Below, one piece after another: positions 36,079-49,179 of a DNA stretch of 64,000 nucleotides. The notes beneath the pieces were generated by a model, which searched no databases, was not told the origin of the DNA, and saw only the letters and a program-made list of their open reading frames with translations. This DNA is from Hygrocybe punicea. Taxonomy: Eukaryota; Basidiomycota; Agaricomycetes; Agaricales; Hygrophoraceae. Numbering within the stretch: position 1 is the first letter of the stretch; every line of letters starts with the position of its first letter. The position numbers were made by a program, and so were the translations under genes. The stretch is from the NCBI GenBank assembly GCA_963556145.1, contig OY744468.1:2976001-3040000 (forward strand). Direction: 5' to 3'.

Positions 36079-37369
36079 ACCATAGCGTTGAAGACCATCA
36101 CTGCCGAGCTACCGCCAGATGGGAAGATTGCTGCGACGGCGTGCGCCAAGTTAACACCCAAACTTCTTGCACAAGTATCCAATGTATGTATTGTTTCCAC
36201 CACGTTCGGCAGTCCTCAACTAATATAACACCATTACAGCCAGATACCCCACCTGAAACACTGATTGAAACCCTCTCTATTCTGTCCATCCTAATCAGCC
36301 GATTCCCCTCCAACCTATCCAGCACCACTTTAAACCCACAACCACTAACCGTTCTAGCTCCTTTGTTGGCCCACCAACGTCCGGTTGTTCGAAAACGCGC
36401 CATCATCACCCTCGCGCAGTTCATCCCAACATCTCAACCCGAGCTATTTGGGGGACTTCTGAAATCCTTTGTGTACCCCTTTCTTACCACTTCGGCAAGT
36501 GTAGAAAAGCAACGCACAACTTCGCAGCTCGTGGCGGCTGTGGCGAGACATTCAGCGTTGCAAATTGCGCCTGTACTGGGAGATATCGTTCCGGGGATTT
36601 TGAAAGCAGTTCAAAAAGATGACGAGCTCCGAGAGAGTGGACTTCAGGCAAATTTGTGTTCATCAAGGCAAGTCATCGTACTGACGTGAAGATATGGCAG
36701 GCTCTGGAAGCACTCGTACTTCGGTGCCCTGCCGAGATCACTCTCTTCCTCAACTCAATCGTGCTGGTTGGGAATCAGTTCATTAAACATGATCCGGTAA
36801 GTTCTTGGCACGACAATCGATGTTTTCATTCCTGTTGACCATCGTAACAACAGAATTATGCTGGTGATGAGGGAGACGAAGACGAAGACATGGCTGACGC
36901 CGAAGGCGATGATGACGACGACGACGCAGGGCTCGATGGGTGAGTGTAATATATATCTCAATTACATTTTGCCTCTGAAACATGGTCTTGGATCAGGTAC
37001 TCTGACGACGAAGACACTTCTTACAAAATACGCCGGTCAGCCACCAAATTGCTGGCGGCCATTGTGAGCACGCGCCCAGAACTTCTTGTGTCGATATACA
37101 AGGAAGTGTCACCTGTCCTCATCTCCCGCTTTGGTGATCGCGAAGAGACAGTCCGCCTTGAAGTTTGGGCAACCTATGTCGTGCTTCTCAACCAGACAGC
37201 CGTCTATAGCGGCCATCCTCAAGCCAAGGATGCCGATTCCAATATCCGCGGAAAGAGGAAACGTGATAATGAGACTATGGATGTCGAAGAGTCTCCTTAC
37301 ACGCTTTTGCGGAGCCAGGTGCCTTCACTATCCAAGGCACTTCTAAGTCAATTCAAGTCTGTAGAAAAA
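36079..37369 (+). pseudogene. CAND1/TIP120 fragment (cullin-associated HEAT protein)
   Basis: Internal piece of cullin-associated NEDD8-dissociated protein 1. Exons to 36183, 36240-36647, 36701-36796, 36854-36939 and 36997-37369 read in one frame. Visible: ALKTITAELPPDGKIAATAC, LSILSILISRFPSNL, VRKRAIITLAQF, the acidic block DEDEDMADAEGDDDDDDAG, and SATKLLAAIVSTRPEL. The N-terminal HEAT repeats are missing, with unrelated sequence upstream of 36079. Similarity ends at SQFKSVEKK, about 37369, so the C-terminal two thirds is also missing. No internal stop is seen, which suggests a young capture or duplication. One intron has a GC donor (GCAAAT, 36648). Confidence 0.75.
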
Positions 37370-39130
37370 AAAGTTAGACCCATAGACGTCTTATTAAACG
37401 CATGTCCAGTCGGAGTTTCACTCCAAGCGCCAACATCACAAGTTCCAGGCCTCAACACACACCAATACGGCTGCAACGAGATAGCCTTGATGTCCCGGCG
37501 CACCATCCGGTACCGTAAGTCGTGCAACCGCGGAAGCGCGCTAGCAATGTTACGCACGCGACCACTGGGGGGCGTCGCCCCGTCCAGAAAACCTCAGCGG
37601 AGCTGGCGGCGCGAGGCCAGACGATCGAATCGAGGTTCTCTGGAGAAGATTATTCGGTCCAAAGCAATTGTTCGCCTGCATCGACAAGGCGAGATTTTTA
37701 ATTATGTGACAAAATTTTCAGCAGACGAAACACGGTCTTACCGCCAAGAACAAGTTGCGTCTGTGATGAGATGATGTTTACGAGAGGATCAAAGGTGTAT
37801 GACTGGAAGTTGATATCCACCAAAATCGGCTAAAATGAGTTCGTGGGAGGGAAATGGATTAAGGGAAAGGCAATATTTGGGGACATGTACGGCAGCGGTA
37901 TCGTCAGTCCGGTATGGAGTGAATCCTGTGAGTTGGGCGGCCGGTGAAGAACTGCTGGCTCTCCGTTCCAGGTCGTAGAAGACGAGGGCCAGAAGATGGC
38001 CGTCAATGATGAATTCCTGTGTTATAGTGGTCTGCAAAGCTAATTAATAGACACGTGGATCAGTATACGGCGAGCATGTGGAAAACATCTGTGGTGTATG
38101 CGTACTTGCATCAAGCCATCGACTCCTGCTGAGAGACGATTCTGTGTGAAGGAACCTTCGCCATATCGCCATAGATATACTAGACGCGACTAGTTGAAGA
38201 GTTTCGGCCTCCTCGGAGATGCGAGCCTTTCCAACATAGACCCGGTAACGCACTTGGCTGAAGAAGGCCATGGGGCATTGAAAGTGACGGAACCATGAAA
38301 ACCATGGAGTGTGGGCAGGCTATGAATATCGTCAATTGATGGGAGGGATAGTTTAATTTGAATGGTGATCGGTGAGAGTGAACGGAGAGATGTGGCTCTC
38401 AAGGCGTCGAATGACAAGTTGTATGATGACATTCCCTCAGCCCAAAGGCACAGGCTGGATATTTTGTTTGTTGTTGGGGATGTAGGTGACGGAAAAACAC
38501 TACTTCGCCTCGCGGAAGGAGCCTGATCGAAGAAACGTGCTCGGTTCACGGGAGTTTCCAGTTTGCGACCTGCGATGACCCAGAAGATGCACCGCGACTC
38601 ACTGGCGGATAGGAATTGGCTTCACATTCCATGTTGAAAAACGTCACAGCAGATGTAGAAGCTGTGTTGGACATCTCGGTGTTCGAAAGTAAAGGTTGAT
38701 GAGGGCGAGCTGCGTGATACAGGCGATGACGAGAGCACCACGCTCCCGATTTCGTTGTTTGAAGGTAAGGGTGAGTGGCGGTGAGGTGATTCGATAGAGA
38801 ATGGTGCTGTGGAATATGAATCGAAGATAGCACTGCATGGCTGCAAGGGAGGGTGCGAAGGACTCTCGAACTTGAAGTCGCCGGAAGAAAATCCTGGGGA
38901 TGGGGGTGAAGGAGAAAGACGGGGAACCGGGTCCACCGGCATCGCCATCGGGAGGGATCAATGCACCAGATTCGCACAGGTCTTCTGCCTTTACGGTGGC
39001 TAACAAACCACTTTCGAGGAAAAGCTCTTCGCCTCCTGTTACCAAATGGAACTCTGCATATATTGCTGCGGAAAATAGAAACAGGAGAAAAAGACCATAC
39101 CTCTGACCAAGTTTTGAATGGATCACAGCT
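37370..39130. other. Coding-like debris, unidentified
   Basis: Minus-strand open segments at 38644-39126 (AEFHLVTGGEELFLESGLLA), 38190-38549 and 37789-38271 look like exons of one old gene broken into several frames. I do not recognise the family. The plus-strand continuation after the CAND1 break (37370-37774) is also unassigned. Confidence 0.3.
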
Positions 39131-39232
39131 ATTATTAGTATCAGAGGTAAGTCATGACATCTCGTTAGTCAGTAAATAATTTACCTGGTTGGGCTATTTC
39201 CCAGCCACCTCCGCAGTCCTATTGATACACGT

Positions 39233-40830
39233 CTAAACCGGACTACCGCATTTCAAAAGTTCATGTGTTCGTGAACCAAGCAGAAATAGTTGGAGGGCGC
39301 AAGAATAATCCGGAAGTTCTTTGCGACCACGGCAGCGGCACTGTTGGATGAGATCCAAACCCAAAGCGTCCAGCGTGGAATTTTGGTCCCGAAAATTTGG
39401 CAACACGAACATGACAGTGTTCTTATCCAAAGTCACTTTGTGATTTAAAACAATTTCTAACAACAATGTTGTGAGCAAACAGGACATCGTGTCAGCACTA
39501 ACCGACCTTCCCACACAACAGGCGTCTTCCCCACCGCCAAAAGTGCATGATGCGTCCCCTGCGTGAAAACATCCAACGCTTCCTCCAGCGTCTGTCCACT
39601 TCGCTTCAATTCTGCCTGTGTCTCGTTGTCGTTCGCATAACAGTTCGTGTTCCATTCATCGCCACGCTGAAAATTTTGATGGCAGAGTCTTCGCCACGAC
39701 AGAGATGAGCGAAGCAGTGAAGTTGGCCACTCCGGGGGATGCAATGCGCAGTTGGCCAGCAGGAGGTTCATTGGCGGAGTTACACGCGATATATTCCGGG
39801 TGTGAGGCGGAAATAGCTGCAGTATGACCTGGGGTGTCTATCTCCTGCATGTTATTTGATGGTACATACAGCCTGCGTATTGGGGCGGGGAAAGCCCACC
39901 ATTAGGAAGTCAATGCCTCGCTACAGAGGGAGTCTGGTCAGGGTACACTCTACGTGAGGGGAGGGTCGTGCTCACGGCACCGGCATATACGACAATATCT
40001 TGCACGTCGCCGGGGGTGTACACCTCGTTCGACGAATATGCCCCAGTTCGGGAAACTCGGCAATAGAGAGGGGAAAGCTTTGGCTGTCTGATGTGCCAAC
40101 AGAACATGTTGATCTGTCGAAGAGCGTGGTTAAGACGAACAACCATATCGAGAGGCGGAGCGGGCCTTGACATAACTCATAGCATCTAGGGTTCGTTGTA
40201 TGTCGGGTATAGGGAAACTATGATGATGTAGATGTCGTGCATGGGTTGAGATTATGAGGAAATAAAACGAAGGAAGCTTACAAGTGTCGTGCTGCATCGA
40301 GCATAAAACCCCGATAGGGCTGTGCAAATCAATCAAGAGTCATAAATCTACACTAAACTTGAGAAAATGGCGTGCAAATGCAGGGTTATCCGAGGTTTTA
40401 ACGGGACTCTCGAGGTGTAAATATCGCCCCCCGTGTAATACCAAAGCTGGGCAAATGTGGTCAAGCCACGCAAAAGACCTGGAGTCGAAGGCGCGGTCAG
40501 AGAGGCGGCTGAGCCATCGCTGGATATAATCAGCGAGTGTGTCTCCACCCCGTTGGATATTGCTCCGCACGGGAGTCCTACCAACAATCGAAATATTCAG
40601 CGATGATAAGAACTTCGCCCCATCAATGGCATGTGGTCTGATGCTCCCTGGCCAACGATAAGATGTTGTGCGAGGTACAACTTGTTCGCAGGACGGCGTC
40701 TGTCAAATCCTGTGGTGAATTTGCAATGTCGACTGTGATGGTGAAATTGGGTGATGGTTTCAATCTCCCTGCCAACCTCAGAAATGCAAAGAACGCCCAG
40801 CCAGCGACAGGCCAAGGCGAAGAACAGGGA
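39233..40830 (-). pseudogene. GH20 beta-N-acetylhexosaminidase pseudogene
   Basis: Remnant of a secreted chitin-degrading enzyme. Pieces in gene order on the minus strand: LKPSPNFTITVDI and SPQDLTDAV (propeptide-like domain), LIISSDGSAASLTA and LLRGLTTFAQLWYYTGGD (N-terminal GH20b domain), FPIPDIQRTLDAMSYVK, TGAYSSNEVYTPGDVQDIV, EIDTPGHTAAISASHP, FTQGTHHALLAVGKTPVVWE. They fall in different frames without workable introns between several of them. The catalytic D-E region reads GDEWN; the stretch from the last VVWE exon onward ends early and the C-terminal WxEQ region is absent. So it is frame-broken and truncated. Confidence 0.72.
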
Positions 40831-41078
40831 GCCGCACACTTGGTGACACGGTCTTCCAGACAATGATCCGCAGCACGGACCAGACTCCAGAAGTGGAAAT
40901 CAACGATGAGTCTACATCGCAGCTTGTCGTGTACTCCAACGCAACTCCCGAGCTGGACCCGTTCTGCGCAAACGCCACAACATACTATACACCGTAGACA
41001 ATGATCCCCGCCACGCCACCACGCCGAGGCTGCGAAGCACTTCAAGAAGAGGTCACGAGAGGATGACCTGATTGTTAC

Positions 41079-41464
41079 TTGCGCAAGCAACTGGCTCTGC
41101 AGAGTGAGTTGTGCACGCAGTACGAGGTGGACTCGCGTGCGCGTGACGAGCTCGTTGAGGTGCTCGGGAAGCAGGTAGATGTCGCAGAACGGGAGATGGA
41201 GAAGCGATGCAATGTATTAAAAGGCTGGGAGAAGGAGAAGGGGGGGAGCTGGAGCGCGCATGTAAGCACCTTGAGGAGGTAGATCAAAGTCGGCAGGAGA
41301 GTATGGCGCGGAGTGTCATGGACAAGGCCAGTGGGGAGGTCTTGCGGATGCTGCATCGGCTGATTGCGGGGCTCGAGCGAGAGAAGAAGGATGCCGAGAG
41401 ACGAGAGGAGGGGCTGAGGGAGGAGGGAGGGACGGTGGAGGCTTTGGTGAAGGAAAAGACCTAA
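41079..41464 (+). pseudogene. Coiled-coil protein fragment, frameshifted
   Basis: Two overlapping frames make one long helical, Glu/Arg/Lys-rich region: 41079-41282 (RKQLALQSELCTQYEVDSRA) and 41207-41464 (ACKHLEEVDQSRQESMARSV). A frame change near 41240 links them. The sequence resembles a coiled-coil segment of a larger agaric protein whose name I cannot give. No start or end context was found. Confidence 0.45.
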
Positions 41465-42414
41465 CCAGTAGCACGATGCCGTTGTTCTTGTCTTCGCACG
41501 TCCGTTCTCATGGCCCTGCTTGTTGCTGTCGCCGTTCTGTACGCCCGCGCCCATTGCACGATGTGCACTTATCGTCGCCCCAGAGGGACGTTACTGCGCG
41601 GATATTGGCTCTGAACGGGTGCATAAGCCATGGTTTAATCTGTATATTTTATCATCACACCTGAAAGCCCGGGCGTGGGTGCACCACCGCCTTGGTGTTG
41701 TCTTCGTCCTCTTCATGGTCTCCTGTTGGTACCCACTCCACGTCGGCGTTCTCGTCGTCGTCGTCGTAGGCATGTTGGTTTTTTCGTAGTTCGTCGCCGG
41801 CGTCGTTGATGCGGTCTAGTGAGCTAGCAGCGGGGAAGTCGGGCTGGGATCTACTGACCGGCTTTCATAGGTCCTTCCTTCCTTCACTCTGCTTGCCTCC
41901 CTCTCGCTTCCTCGCTGTCATCATCATCCTTGTTGTTTACCGCTGCTGTTGTCGTCTGGGCCCGTTTCTGGCAAGTTGTTCTTTCAGATAATGAGTAGTG
42001 GTTTTCAAAGTACACAGAAACTTACCTCACGAACGAATGGGACGTCTATGAAGTAGAATACACAGTAAAATTAGAAAGAATCCAAACCTACCTACCCACG
42101 ATTGGAACCCGTGTAAATCCGTACACAGGTACGGTGTAGAGGTGTGGCCGCAAAAGTCCGAACCGTACCCCAAGCTGTGGGTAACAACCCATGAATCTTA
42201 GTCAAACAAGAGGAACTTATCCAGATACTATACACCAACTATACACCAACCATACACTGAACAACGAATCAATGTAGCAACGAAAACACATGACATATCC
42301 ATTGTCTTCTCAATAAGTTCAATATCATAAGCATGGAATGAGCTTAACATACGTCAATGACACTCCTTGAATGTTTTCAAACAGCAGTTAACACATCAAT
42401 AAATCTGCCGCTGA
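41465..42414. other. Probable 3' flank of the Plavaka element
   Basis: No gene recognised. Contains repeated TACACCAAC/TATACACCAACTATACACCAACC at about 42229-42253. Terminal repeats of the transposon may lie here but I could not pair them with the other side. Confidence 0.35.
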
Positions 42415-45400
42415 TCATTCATATAAGTCAAGATCTTGCGAATCACCATACATCTCGTCCACTGCCATTAGTTCTAATTCATCGCCGTGGGCTTCCTCAT
42501 TTGAGCCTTCGCTATCACCTGAGCTGTCGGAACCACTTCTGGAAGAATTATCCGACTCATCTGGGTGTTCTTTGTTGTGAATCTCTGTGTGGACTCCTTC
42601 GGAAACATTTGGTGACCAGTCATCCCCAGCATCATCACTCTCGTCGTCAATAACGTCTTCGGCATCGCTGGCACGTAAGCCTACAATGGTATCTTCACCT
42701 TGACTGTAGACATGTCCTGGTGCCAGACCCCAGTGGTAGCGCATGACCATGTCCCGATCCACAAAGCTACCGTCGAGTTAATTATAAATCGAGGACAGAC
42801 ATTTGTAATCACCCACCGACCCACGAAGTACTGGTGCCAGTCCTTCGAATCCTGAGCACATTCCGAAATCCCCACACCATCCGCATGTCGCATGCCCGCA
42901 GAAAAAGATGGAAGTAAGTGACATCCACGTAAAACATCTTTAGGGTCAACGAAACCAAATGCGTCTTCTCCGCTCATGGGGGGAAATTTGAGACGATCAA
43001 GTCGCCGTTGGACCCAGCCAGCCTGTACCGGCATATCATCTACGTTCACAAACCATCTTACCCACAGGAACTCGATGCGTCGAGCACGGTAATCTACCAT
43101 GCCAGGTCCAGTATAGATAACGTTGGCATGATAAATGCCGAGAACGCGAGCATACAGATATTGGTGGCGTAATGTGCCTTCTGCAGAGAGGAGCAAAATG
43201 TCGCGATGATCTGTGTTTGGGTTGATCGTATCCTGAGCGCGTCGTATGTCGTATGTGGTGTAGTTAAGCCGCATAATGTTGTGTCGGTAAATACGGTCGC
43301 CTTTGAAATGGATGCCATCAAGTTCAGCAGTGCCATCATTCCGAGAGCCCGTGGATGCAATGATATCGTCGTTGATTGGCATCTCACTATTCAACACGAC
43401 TTTTATACGAGGCAAGATATGCCTTTTCAGTTTCGACCAGAAGTCCTGTCAGAAGATTAGCTGTGTGGAACCTTCCTTGGCGTTGAAGCCTACCTTTACA
43501 GCTGGATCTCCGGTGTGTAGCCGTAAAAAAGAACCGATGTGCTCTGGATTATTCTCAGCAGCACCAATATGGTGGTGAGCTTCAGGACTGTCTGCTACAA
43601 ATTCCTTTTGCTTAGCTCCGGAGAGTTCGGACATCTTTCGTTGACGAATAAGTCTGATGCGTGTCCGCCGACGCTCAATTTGAGTTAATTGTCGGACAAA
43701 TTTCTTCTTACTTGTCCTGCAGTACCAAGATTTAGGTTTTCGATGCTCCAGTTCTCCCTGTGAACAGAATATATTCATCAATAAATAGCAATAGTAGCTT
43801 GAAACCCACAATTTGTGAAGTATACGAATCTGTAGTGCCAACTGTTTGGATAGTAGTGACATAATCTCCGGAAGAGTGAGCTTTGTAAGTCTGCAAGCTG
43901 AAGACTTTCCGTTTTCGTTGGTTTGTATTCTTTTGGTCACCACCCGCTGGCGTCGATGAGCTAACTTTCGGCTCCTTCTTTGCTTGACGACGCTTTCTGG
44001 CATCCATCTCGCGTTTCAATTCATACGTGCTGTAAGCAGAACAGGTCTCCGATTGGAAAGCGCGAAGCTGTTTCCCTAGGGCTGTGGTTTCCTTGTCCAG
44101 GATATCCAGCGTATCATCAGTATGCATCCGCAATTTGGCTAGCCCATGCCAGTGAGCGAAAGTGAACAAGAGTTTGAGGATTCTCCCGTTATGTGGTTCT
44201 GGCAATAAGCCATCGAAAACCGGAATAATGCACTAACAATCTTTAGCCTTTAATGTTGTTGATACCGGAAGAAACAATACCTACTTGCAAAAAATCTTCG
44301 TAATTCCTTGCAGCCATTTTCTTCAGTTCGGACGTATTAGAGGTAAATCGTCTGATTGTGTCTCTCCCAAAAGTGGGAATAAGTCGGAACCTGAAAATTT
44401 TACAAGATATCCAGTGTACAAGGACAACAACACACCGGCGATCCAATTCGTGCAATAAGTTTTCATCGACACACTCCAGGATTCGAAGCAAGTGAATGAA
44501 GAGGCATTTCCACACTCCGAGTTCAATTTCGTGCATTAGATCGATCACGAATAGTAAGAAATAATTAAAACCGAAACGGGCAAGCCGCTTGGAAAAGGCG
44601 TTCTGCGAAACGCACAGTCAATGTTAAGTCATCTCATCCGATCTCCGACGAATGACGTACAGAGGCGGGAACAAATGAATTAGGTTTGAGCATTCGCTCT
44701 ACGGGTGCGCTGTCAACGGCAAAATTATGCTGATAAATGGCCCGTCGGGCCTGAGATACCAAGTTCCTATGGCGGCGATCGTCGACACGAGCTAGCTTCA
44801 CCCTATTGTTCCTGTCCCTTTTAGTGCCTACTAGATGAACATTTGATAATGGAATTGTGCAACGCGGACATGGACATCCTCCCAAGTTGCGGATGCTAGC
44901 TAAAAGGATCCTGCAGGACAACGGTGTGAGCCAAGCTAGAAGCGACTTGCGAACAAACGACATTCACTTTTCAGGATAGTCCGCCGAATAAGTAAAAATC
45001 CGAGGATAGAATCTGCGTACAACCCCATCACAGCACTCGATCACGATGCCATGTTCATAGGCATGTATAAAATCATCATCAAGGAGAATCTCCCATTGGG
45101 CATGAACACATTCACGGTGACAGTGTGCCATAAACTCCGGTTTGAGTTTCTTTTTGCCACTGTATTTGCTTGCAAAATCTTTGAATGCATCTGGTAGCTA
45201 AACTCAGTCGTTAGTGCGAGACCTGCGAGAATGAGATATGGAAGGCATACCCTCTCAAAGTAGGCGACATGTTCGCATAGATTAGACGACGGCTTACACC
45301 GTCGATACTTCGATTCGTTGCCGAAAAACATGTATAATGGCCAGAGTTTCGTGTTTCCAAAATTCGTTACGTGAGTGGCGTCAGACCAGAACATTAAGGC

Positions 45401-46642
45401 AACAATAACTCTAGGGAGTTCACAGTTAGGTTCCGGGGGTGAATTCTGTAGAGCGTCATGGGCATTGATGAAGGCCGGTGATGTGTACAATTCTCCATGA
45501 AGGCGAATTTCCCTGTCACCGGAGGGCTGCCAGAGAAGTGTGTAAGGTTCGTAATGGAAGTGTAAATCGTCACATTGTCTCGACATCTTTTCCCGAATAA
45601 CTGACACCAAGGGACGATAGTGAAATTTCTCCACCACATATTCCCGAACACCAGGGTTACTCGTGTTGCGGTCAAATGGAACTGATATTTCGACGGGTGA
45701 ACTCCTCCATCCGGCATCGTCGTCGATCCACTCATCTTTATCCCAGTTGTTGAGCGCCAACTGGTTATTGATCTTCTGCCAATGAGTCGTTCGAACGTCT
45801 TCTGGCTGAAATTCCTCATCTCCGACAATGTCCAAAAGCTGCTTGAAATCGTGCTGTGACTTCTGCTTGTCTCCGTTCCAGTACCATTCACCCAGTCTGA
45901 AGGAACTCTTATTGGGATATGGGCCGAAGTTTTCGACATGTGAAGAATCGGTGTGTCCGATGCCCGACTCGACGGTTTTGGACCTGGACATGTTGGCCCC
46001 CACTATATTTGACATGGACCATAAGTTCGCCTCGCCTTCAGGATCATGGGATGGGAATTTCTCTGCATGGTAGCGACGGAATATGCCAAATGAATTCTTT
46101 TCAGAATCAAGAATTCGGCGAATACAACCGCGCACGCCAGAATCGCCATATTCAACAGAATTAGTGGTGTCAAGCGTAGTCAATGGTGGTGATGCTCGAG
46201 AACCTGAACCCGTAGCTTCTACGCCAGGAGGGGGTAGCGCGGGGGCTGGTTGAGGAAGAATATCGGCGAGTTTCTTGTCATGCATCTGCAGACTGGCCAC
46301 CCGAAAGCGAAGAGGAAGTTTTTTGACACGTTTCTTAGGTCTCGCTTCGTCGAAACCGATATCAGATTCCGTAGAAGGGGCGGCGTCCCAAGACTGCGGA
46401 GGGATATGGGGAATAAAGTGATCCCGCTGGTCGCCGTCAACACTCGGACAAGGCTCCGGGTTCGGGTTAGATACGATGCTGTCCCGTTTTCTAGCAGCTA
46501 AGGCCTCCTTCGCTTTCGCCAGCGCATTAGACAGGCGTCTTTTACTGTGCCTGCAGTTGTTCTGGTGATTCCTAAAAGCTCCCAAGTGGGAAAAAGTTCT
46601 GCTGCAAGAGCAGGTTTGACCGAATGCAGAGCCACGATCCAT
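42415..46642 (-). CDS. Plavaka-type transposase (complete)
   Basis: Transposase of the Plavaka family, CACTA-related DNA transposons frequent in agarics. Nine exons (46642-45251, 45197-44968, 44910-44661, 44602-44436, 44390-44285, 44232-43810, 43757-43494, 43445-42817, 42766-42415) give 1270 residues with no stop or frameshift. N-terminal C2H2-like finger (CSCSRTFSHLGAFRNHQNNC). Core: ALMFWSDATHVTNFG, LWPLYMFFGNESKYRRCKP, IRNLGGCPCPRC, DLMHEIELGVWKCLFIHLLR, FGRDTIRRF, AHWHGLAKLRMHTD, GELEHRKPKSWY. The WSDATH/ELGVWK segments are the usual landmarks. C-terminal acidic tail. All introns are canonical, so the element may still be active. Terminal inverted repeats were not located. Confidence 0.9.
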
Positions 46643-46810
46643 GGGTCGAAGAGTACAGTCAGCAGGCTCTACGATAATTGATGGATTAAATCAACATATG
46701 GACGACAGGAAATTTTGTGGAGAAGTTTAGAGATGGGTTGGATTGCAATTACGATGTGGTAATCAAAAAACCACGCGGTGAAAATTTAAACCCAGTAAAT
46801 GAGAAACTAA

Positions 46811-48080
46811 TTAAAGCCGCTGATCCCAGGCGGCCTCCAATAACAGGTACCTCTCGAATTGCGTGGGATCATTGTACATGTCGTTAATGATATCGCGGAC
46901 GTCCTTCGCAACACCTTGATAATTAGAGCATGTGAATTCTTGCTGGTAAACTACATGACAAACGACATATACGCACTGTAATTTAAAATACATTTCAGTG
47001 AAGGTGGGGCAAAATAACATTTCCTTACAAGTTGCGCTGCCGTTTCCAAAGTATCCTTGGAAATATAGGGTCGCCGCTCAAGGAAACCGTATTCCCAGTG
47101 GCGTGCAATGGAGGAGTGTGAGCCAAGAAATACATCCCTCATTAAATCGGCCATAATCAATCCCCCGAAGAGGATATCGACGCCATGCTGCACCGTACAC
47201 AGTTGAGAAAAAATTGTTCCATGAGTAATTAAAAAAACTTACCTCCCAAGCCGGGAGGTTCCAGATCTGATTGGACTTCACGTATTTCAACAATTTCCTG
47301 ACCGGTCCGTACCGCCCGCTGTGAACTCGAGGGATAATCGTCGCGAGGACGTTTTGTTTGAGTTGTTCTACCATAAGTTCATGGTCTTGGATAACCTAGA
47401 AAGATAATGAGAATGTATGGCAAAAGTAATAATAGCGCACTTACAAAGTCCAGAAAGGAGGGGTGGGGGTCTTCCAATGTCCCGAATGCAAAATATTCGC
47501 CCGTTGAAGCCAAAATGCCCGCTGTTGTGGTTGATGAGCAATGGCACAACAATTACTACGGAACGTACAGAGTTCCGGTTGCCAAAATTGCCCATAGATG
47601 TTACGCATGAGAATTGCAACGGCCCAAATTTCTTGTCTTCCGAAAAGACGTTTGTGGCCGCACCACAACGGCCTCAGCGGTACCCCGATATTGTAGTGGC
47701 TTCGAGCAGAGCTAAGAATTTTATGCCATTCCAGTAGGTATTCGCAGCTTATGGCGTTTGGCGTTAACTGAGAGAATGGCGGAGGACTGGGTATAAGCAA
47801 GGACAGGTCGAGTCTTTCGAAGATCGAGTCCCTGGTTTCGCCTGCTGGGACCAAAGGCGAGGTGTCGGGTGTCGGGTCTGCCGCAATGAAATATCAAGTC
47901 ATCACTTGAATTTAGATAACACAACTTACCACGAAGTGATGCGATACAGGGCGGTAAGGATAAGGGCGGGAAAATGAATGGGAAATTTGGGATGGACTCT
48001 GCAATAAATTGTCGGTCGGTCTCGTAGACTCGGAATGTGGAAGAACAAACCTTCACCACAGTTATCTAAGTCGTCAGCCA
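46811..48080 (-). CDS. Hypothetical protein, transposon-associated neighbourhood
   Basis: I do not recognise the family. The 3' exons are clear: 47446 upstream boundary, 47395-47243 (VIQDHELMVEQLKQN), 47187-47029 (ARHWEYGFLERRPYIS) and 46975-46811 (ending FERYLLLEAAWDQRL), all with GT-AG introns and unbroken frame. Upstream of 47446 the open frame changes phase (GTLEDPHPSFLDF against the longer frame starting near 48059), so the 5' exons are uncertain. The ORF opens near MADDLDNC or MVKVCSSTF, about 48059-48080. It lies head-on behind the Plavaka transposase on the same strand. Confidence 0.5.
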
Positions 48081-48119
48081 TCCTCCAGCAAATGTCAGTC
48101 TAAATCATCGCTCCGCAAT

Positions 48120-48430
48120 TTATATCTTTTCCAACATTGATTATTTATTCATTATTTTATTAACTATTACGGAAGGGCAAAGATCGCGGATGCGATGGCG
48201 GAATTCGGTGACTTATATACAATGACTGTCTAGGGCGGTTTGAATGGAGAGAAGCGACACTGCTTATTAAGCATGGAATTTTTTAGCTATGGCGTTCATG
48301 ATGGGGGGCTACTGATCGGGGAAGCGGAAGTTGTGAGGGCAGAACTCGGCGACTTATATACATTGTCCCTTTAGGGTCGTTCGTTATGTAATTTAACTTT
48401 AAGAAGCGATCACCGTCAAACATCTGTTTT
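48120..48430. repeat. Diverged tandem duplication
   Basis: Two units of roughly 120-150 bp share GACTTATATACA.TG, a TAGGG(C/T)(G/C)GTT motif and a GAAGCGA motif (around 48210-48260 and 48350-48410). They sit in the upstream region of the small gene at 48639. Confidence 0.5.
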
Positions 48431-48638
48431 GATGCTCACTCCAATTCTTATACCATTATTCCCATTCTTGCTTTACAATATTATTCATGTCCAGCCAATA
48501 GCCTGGCATCTTTGTTTTCTTTTCAAAATATCGTGTCGTTGTTGAGTCCCGTCGAATTCATGCTTGCTGGCATTTCGAGCGGAGAGTGAATTCACTTACC
48601 CCTTGCCCTGTTTTTTTTTTTTTTGTAACACCTTGACG

Positions 48639-49179
48639 ATGGCTGACGTTTTGCAACCCGATTTCCTCCGACTGGCTAATGGTCTCCGAGATGTAATTAC
48701 GGAAGTTGAGCGCATTCCGAACATCCCACCTCCTGGGGACAACATTCGGGAGTTATCAGACCTTATCAAACAACTAAGCAAGAAAGTTGACGCTATCAAG
48801 ACCAAAGTTGACGGTGTCAAGGCCACAGTCGACAGGATTGACCAAACGTAAATTCAGTTTCTTGTAATGTTCGCATATCTCACAAATGCCATAGCCTGCC
48901 CATGCGACTTGCCAATTCCAGTGCGGGTCGGAGTGCCCCACTGCGTGGCCTACATGGACTACTCCAACCACCAGCGCCGAAGACTCGTGAGGAATTAATT
49001 GGCTTCACGTGTATGTAATCTATTTAGAAAATACAGGAGATAATGACTCGTCCCCAGCTGCGAACTGCATCGCGGCCGCAACCCATCTTAACCTCCCGTT
49101 GCTACCCCAGCACCCTGCTCCCACAGTAGCTGCCCGAAGACAACAAATTGCTGACCATTTGGGTATCATCCTGGACTAA
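48639..49179 (+). CDS. Small Agaricomycete-type hypothetical protein
   Basis: Three exons (48639-48847, 48895-49010, 49058-49179) give 148 residues. The N terminus (MADVLQPDFLRLANGLRDVI) is followed by a predicted coiled coil with heptad-like VDAIKTKVDGVKATVDRID, a variable middle, and a C terminus LPLLPQHPAP...RRQQIADHLGI. The plan resembles a lineage-specific family I have seen in agaric genomes, of unknown function. The middle and end introns have GTATGT/CCCAG type sites. Confidence 0.55.
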
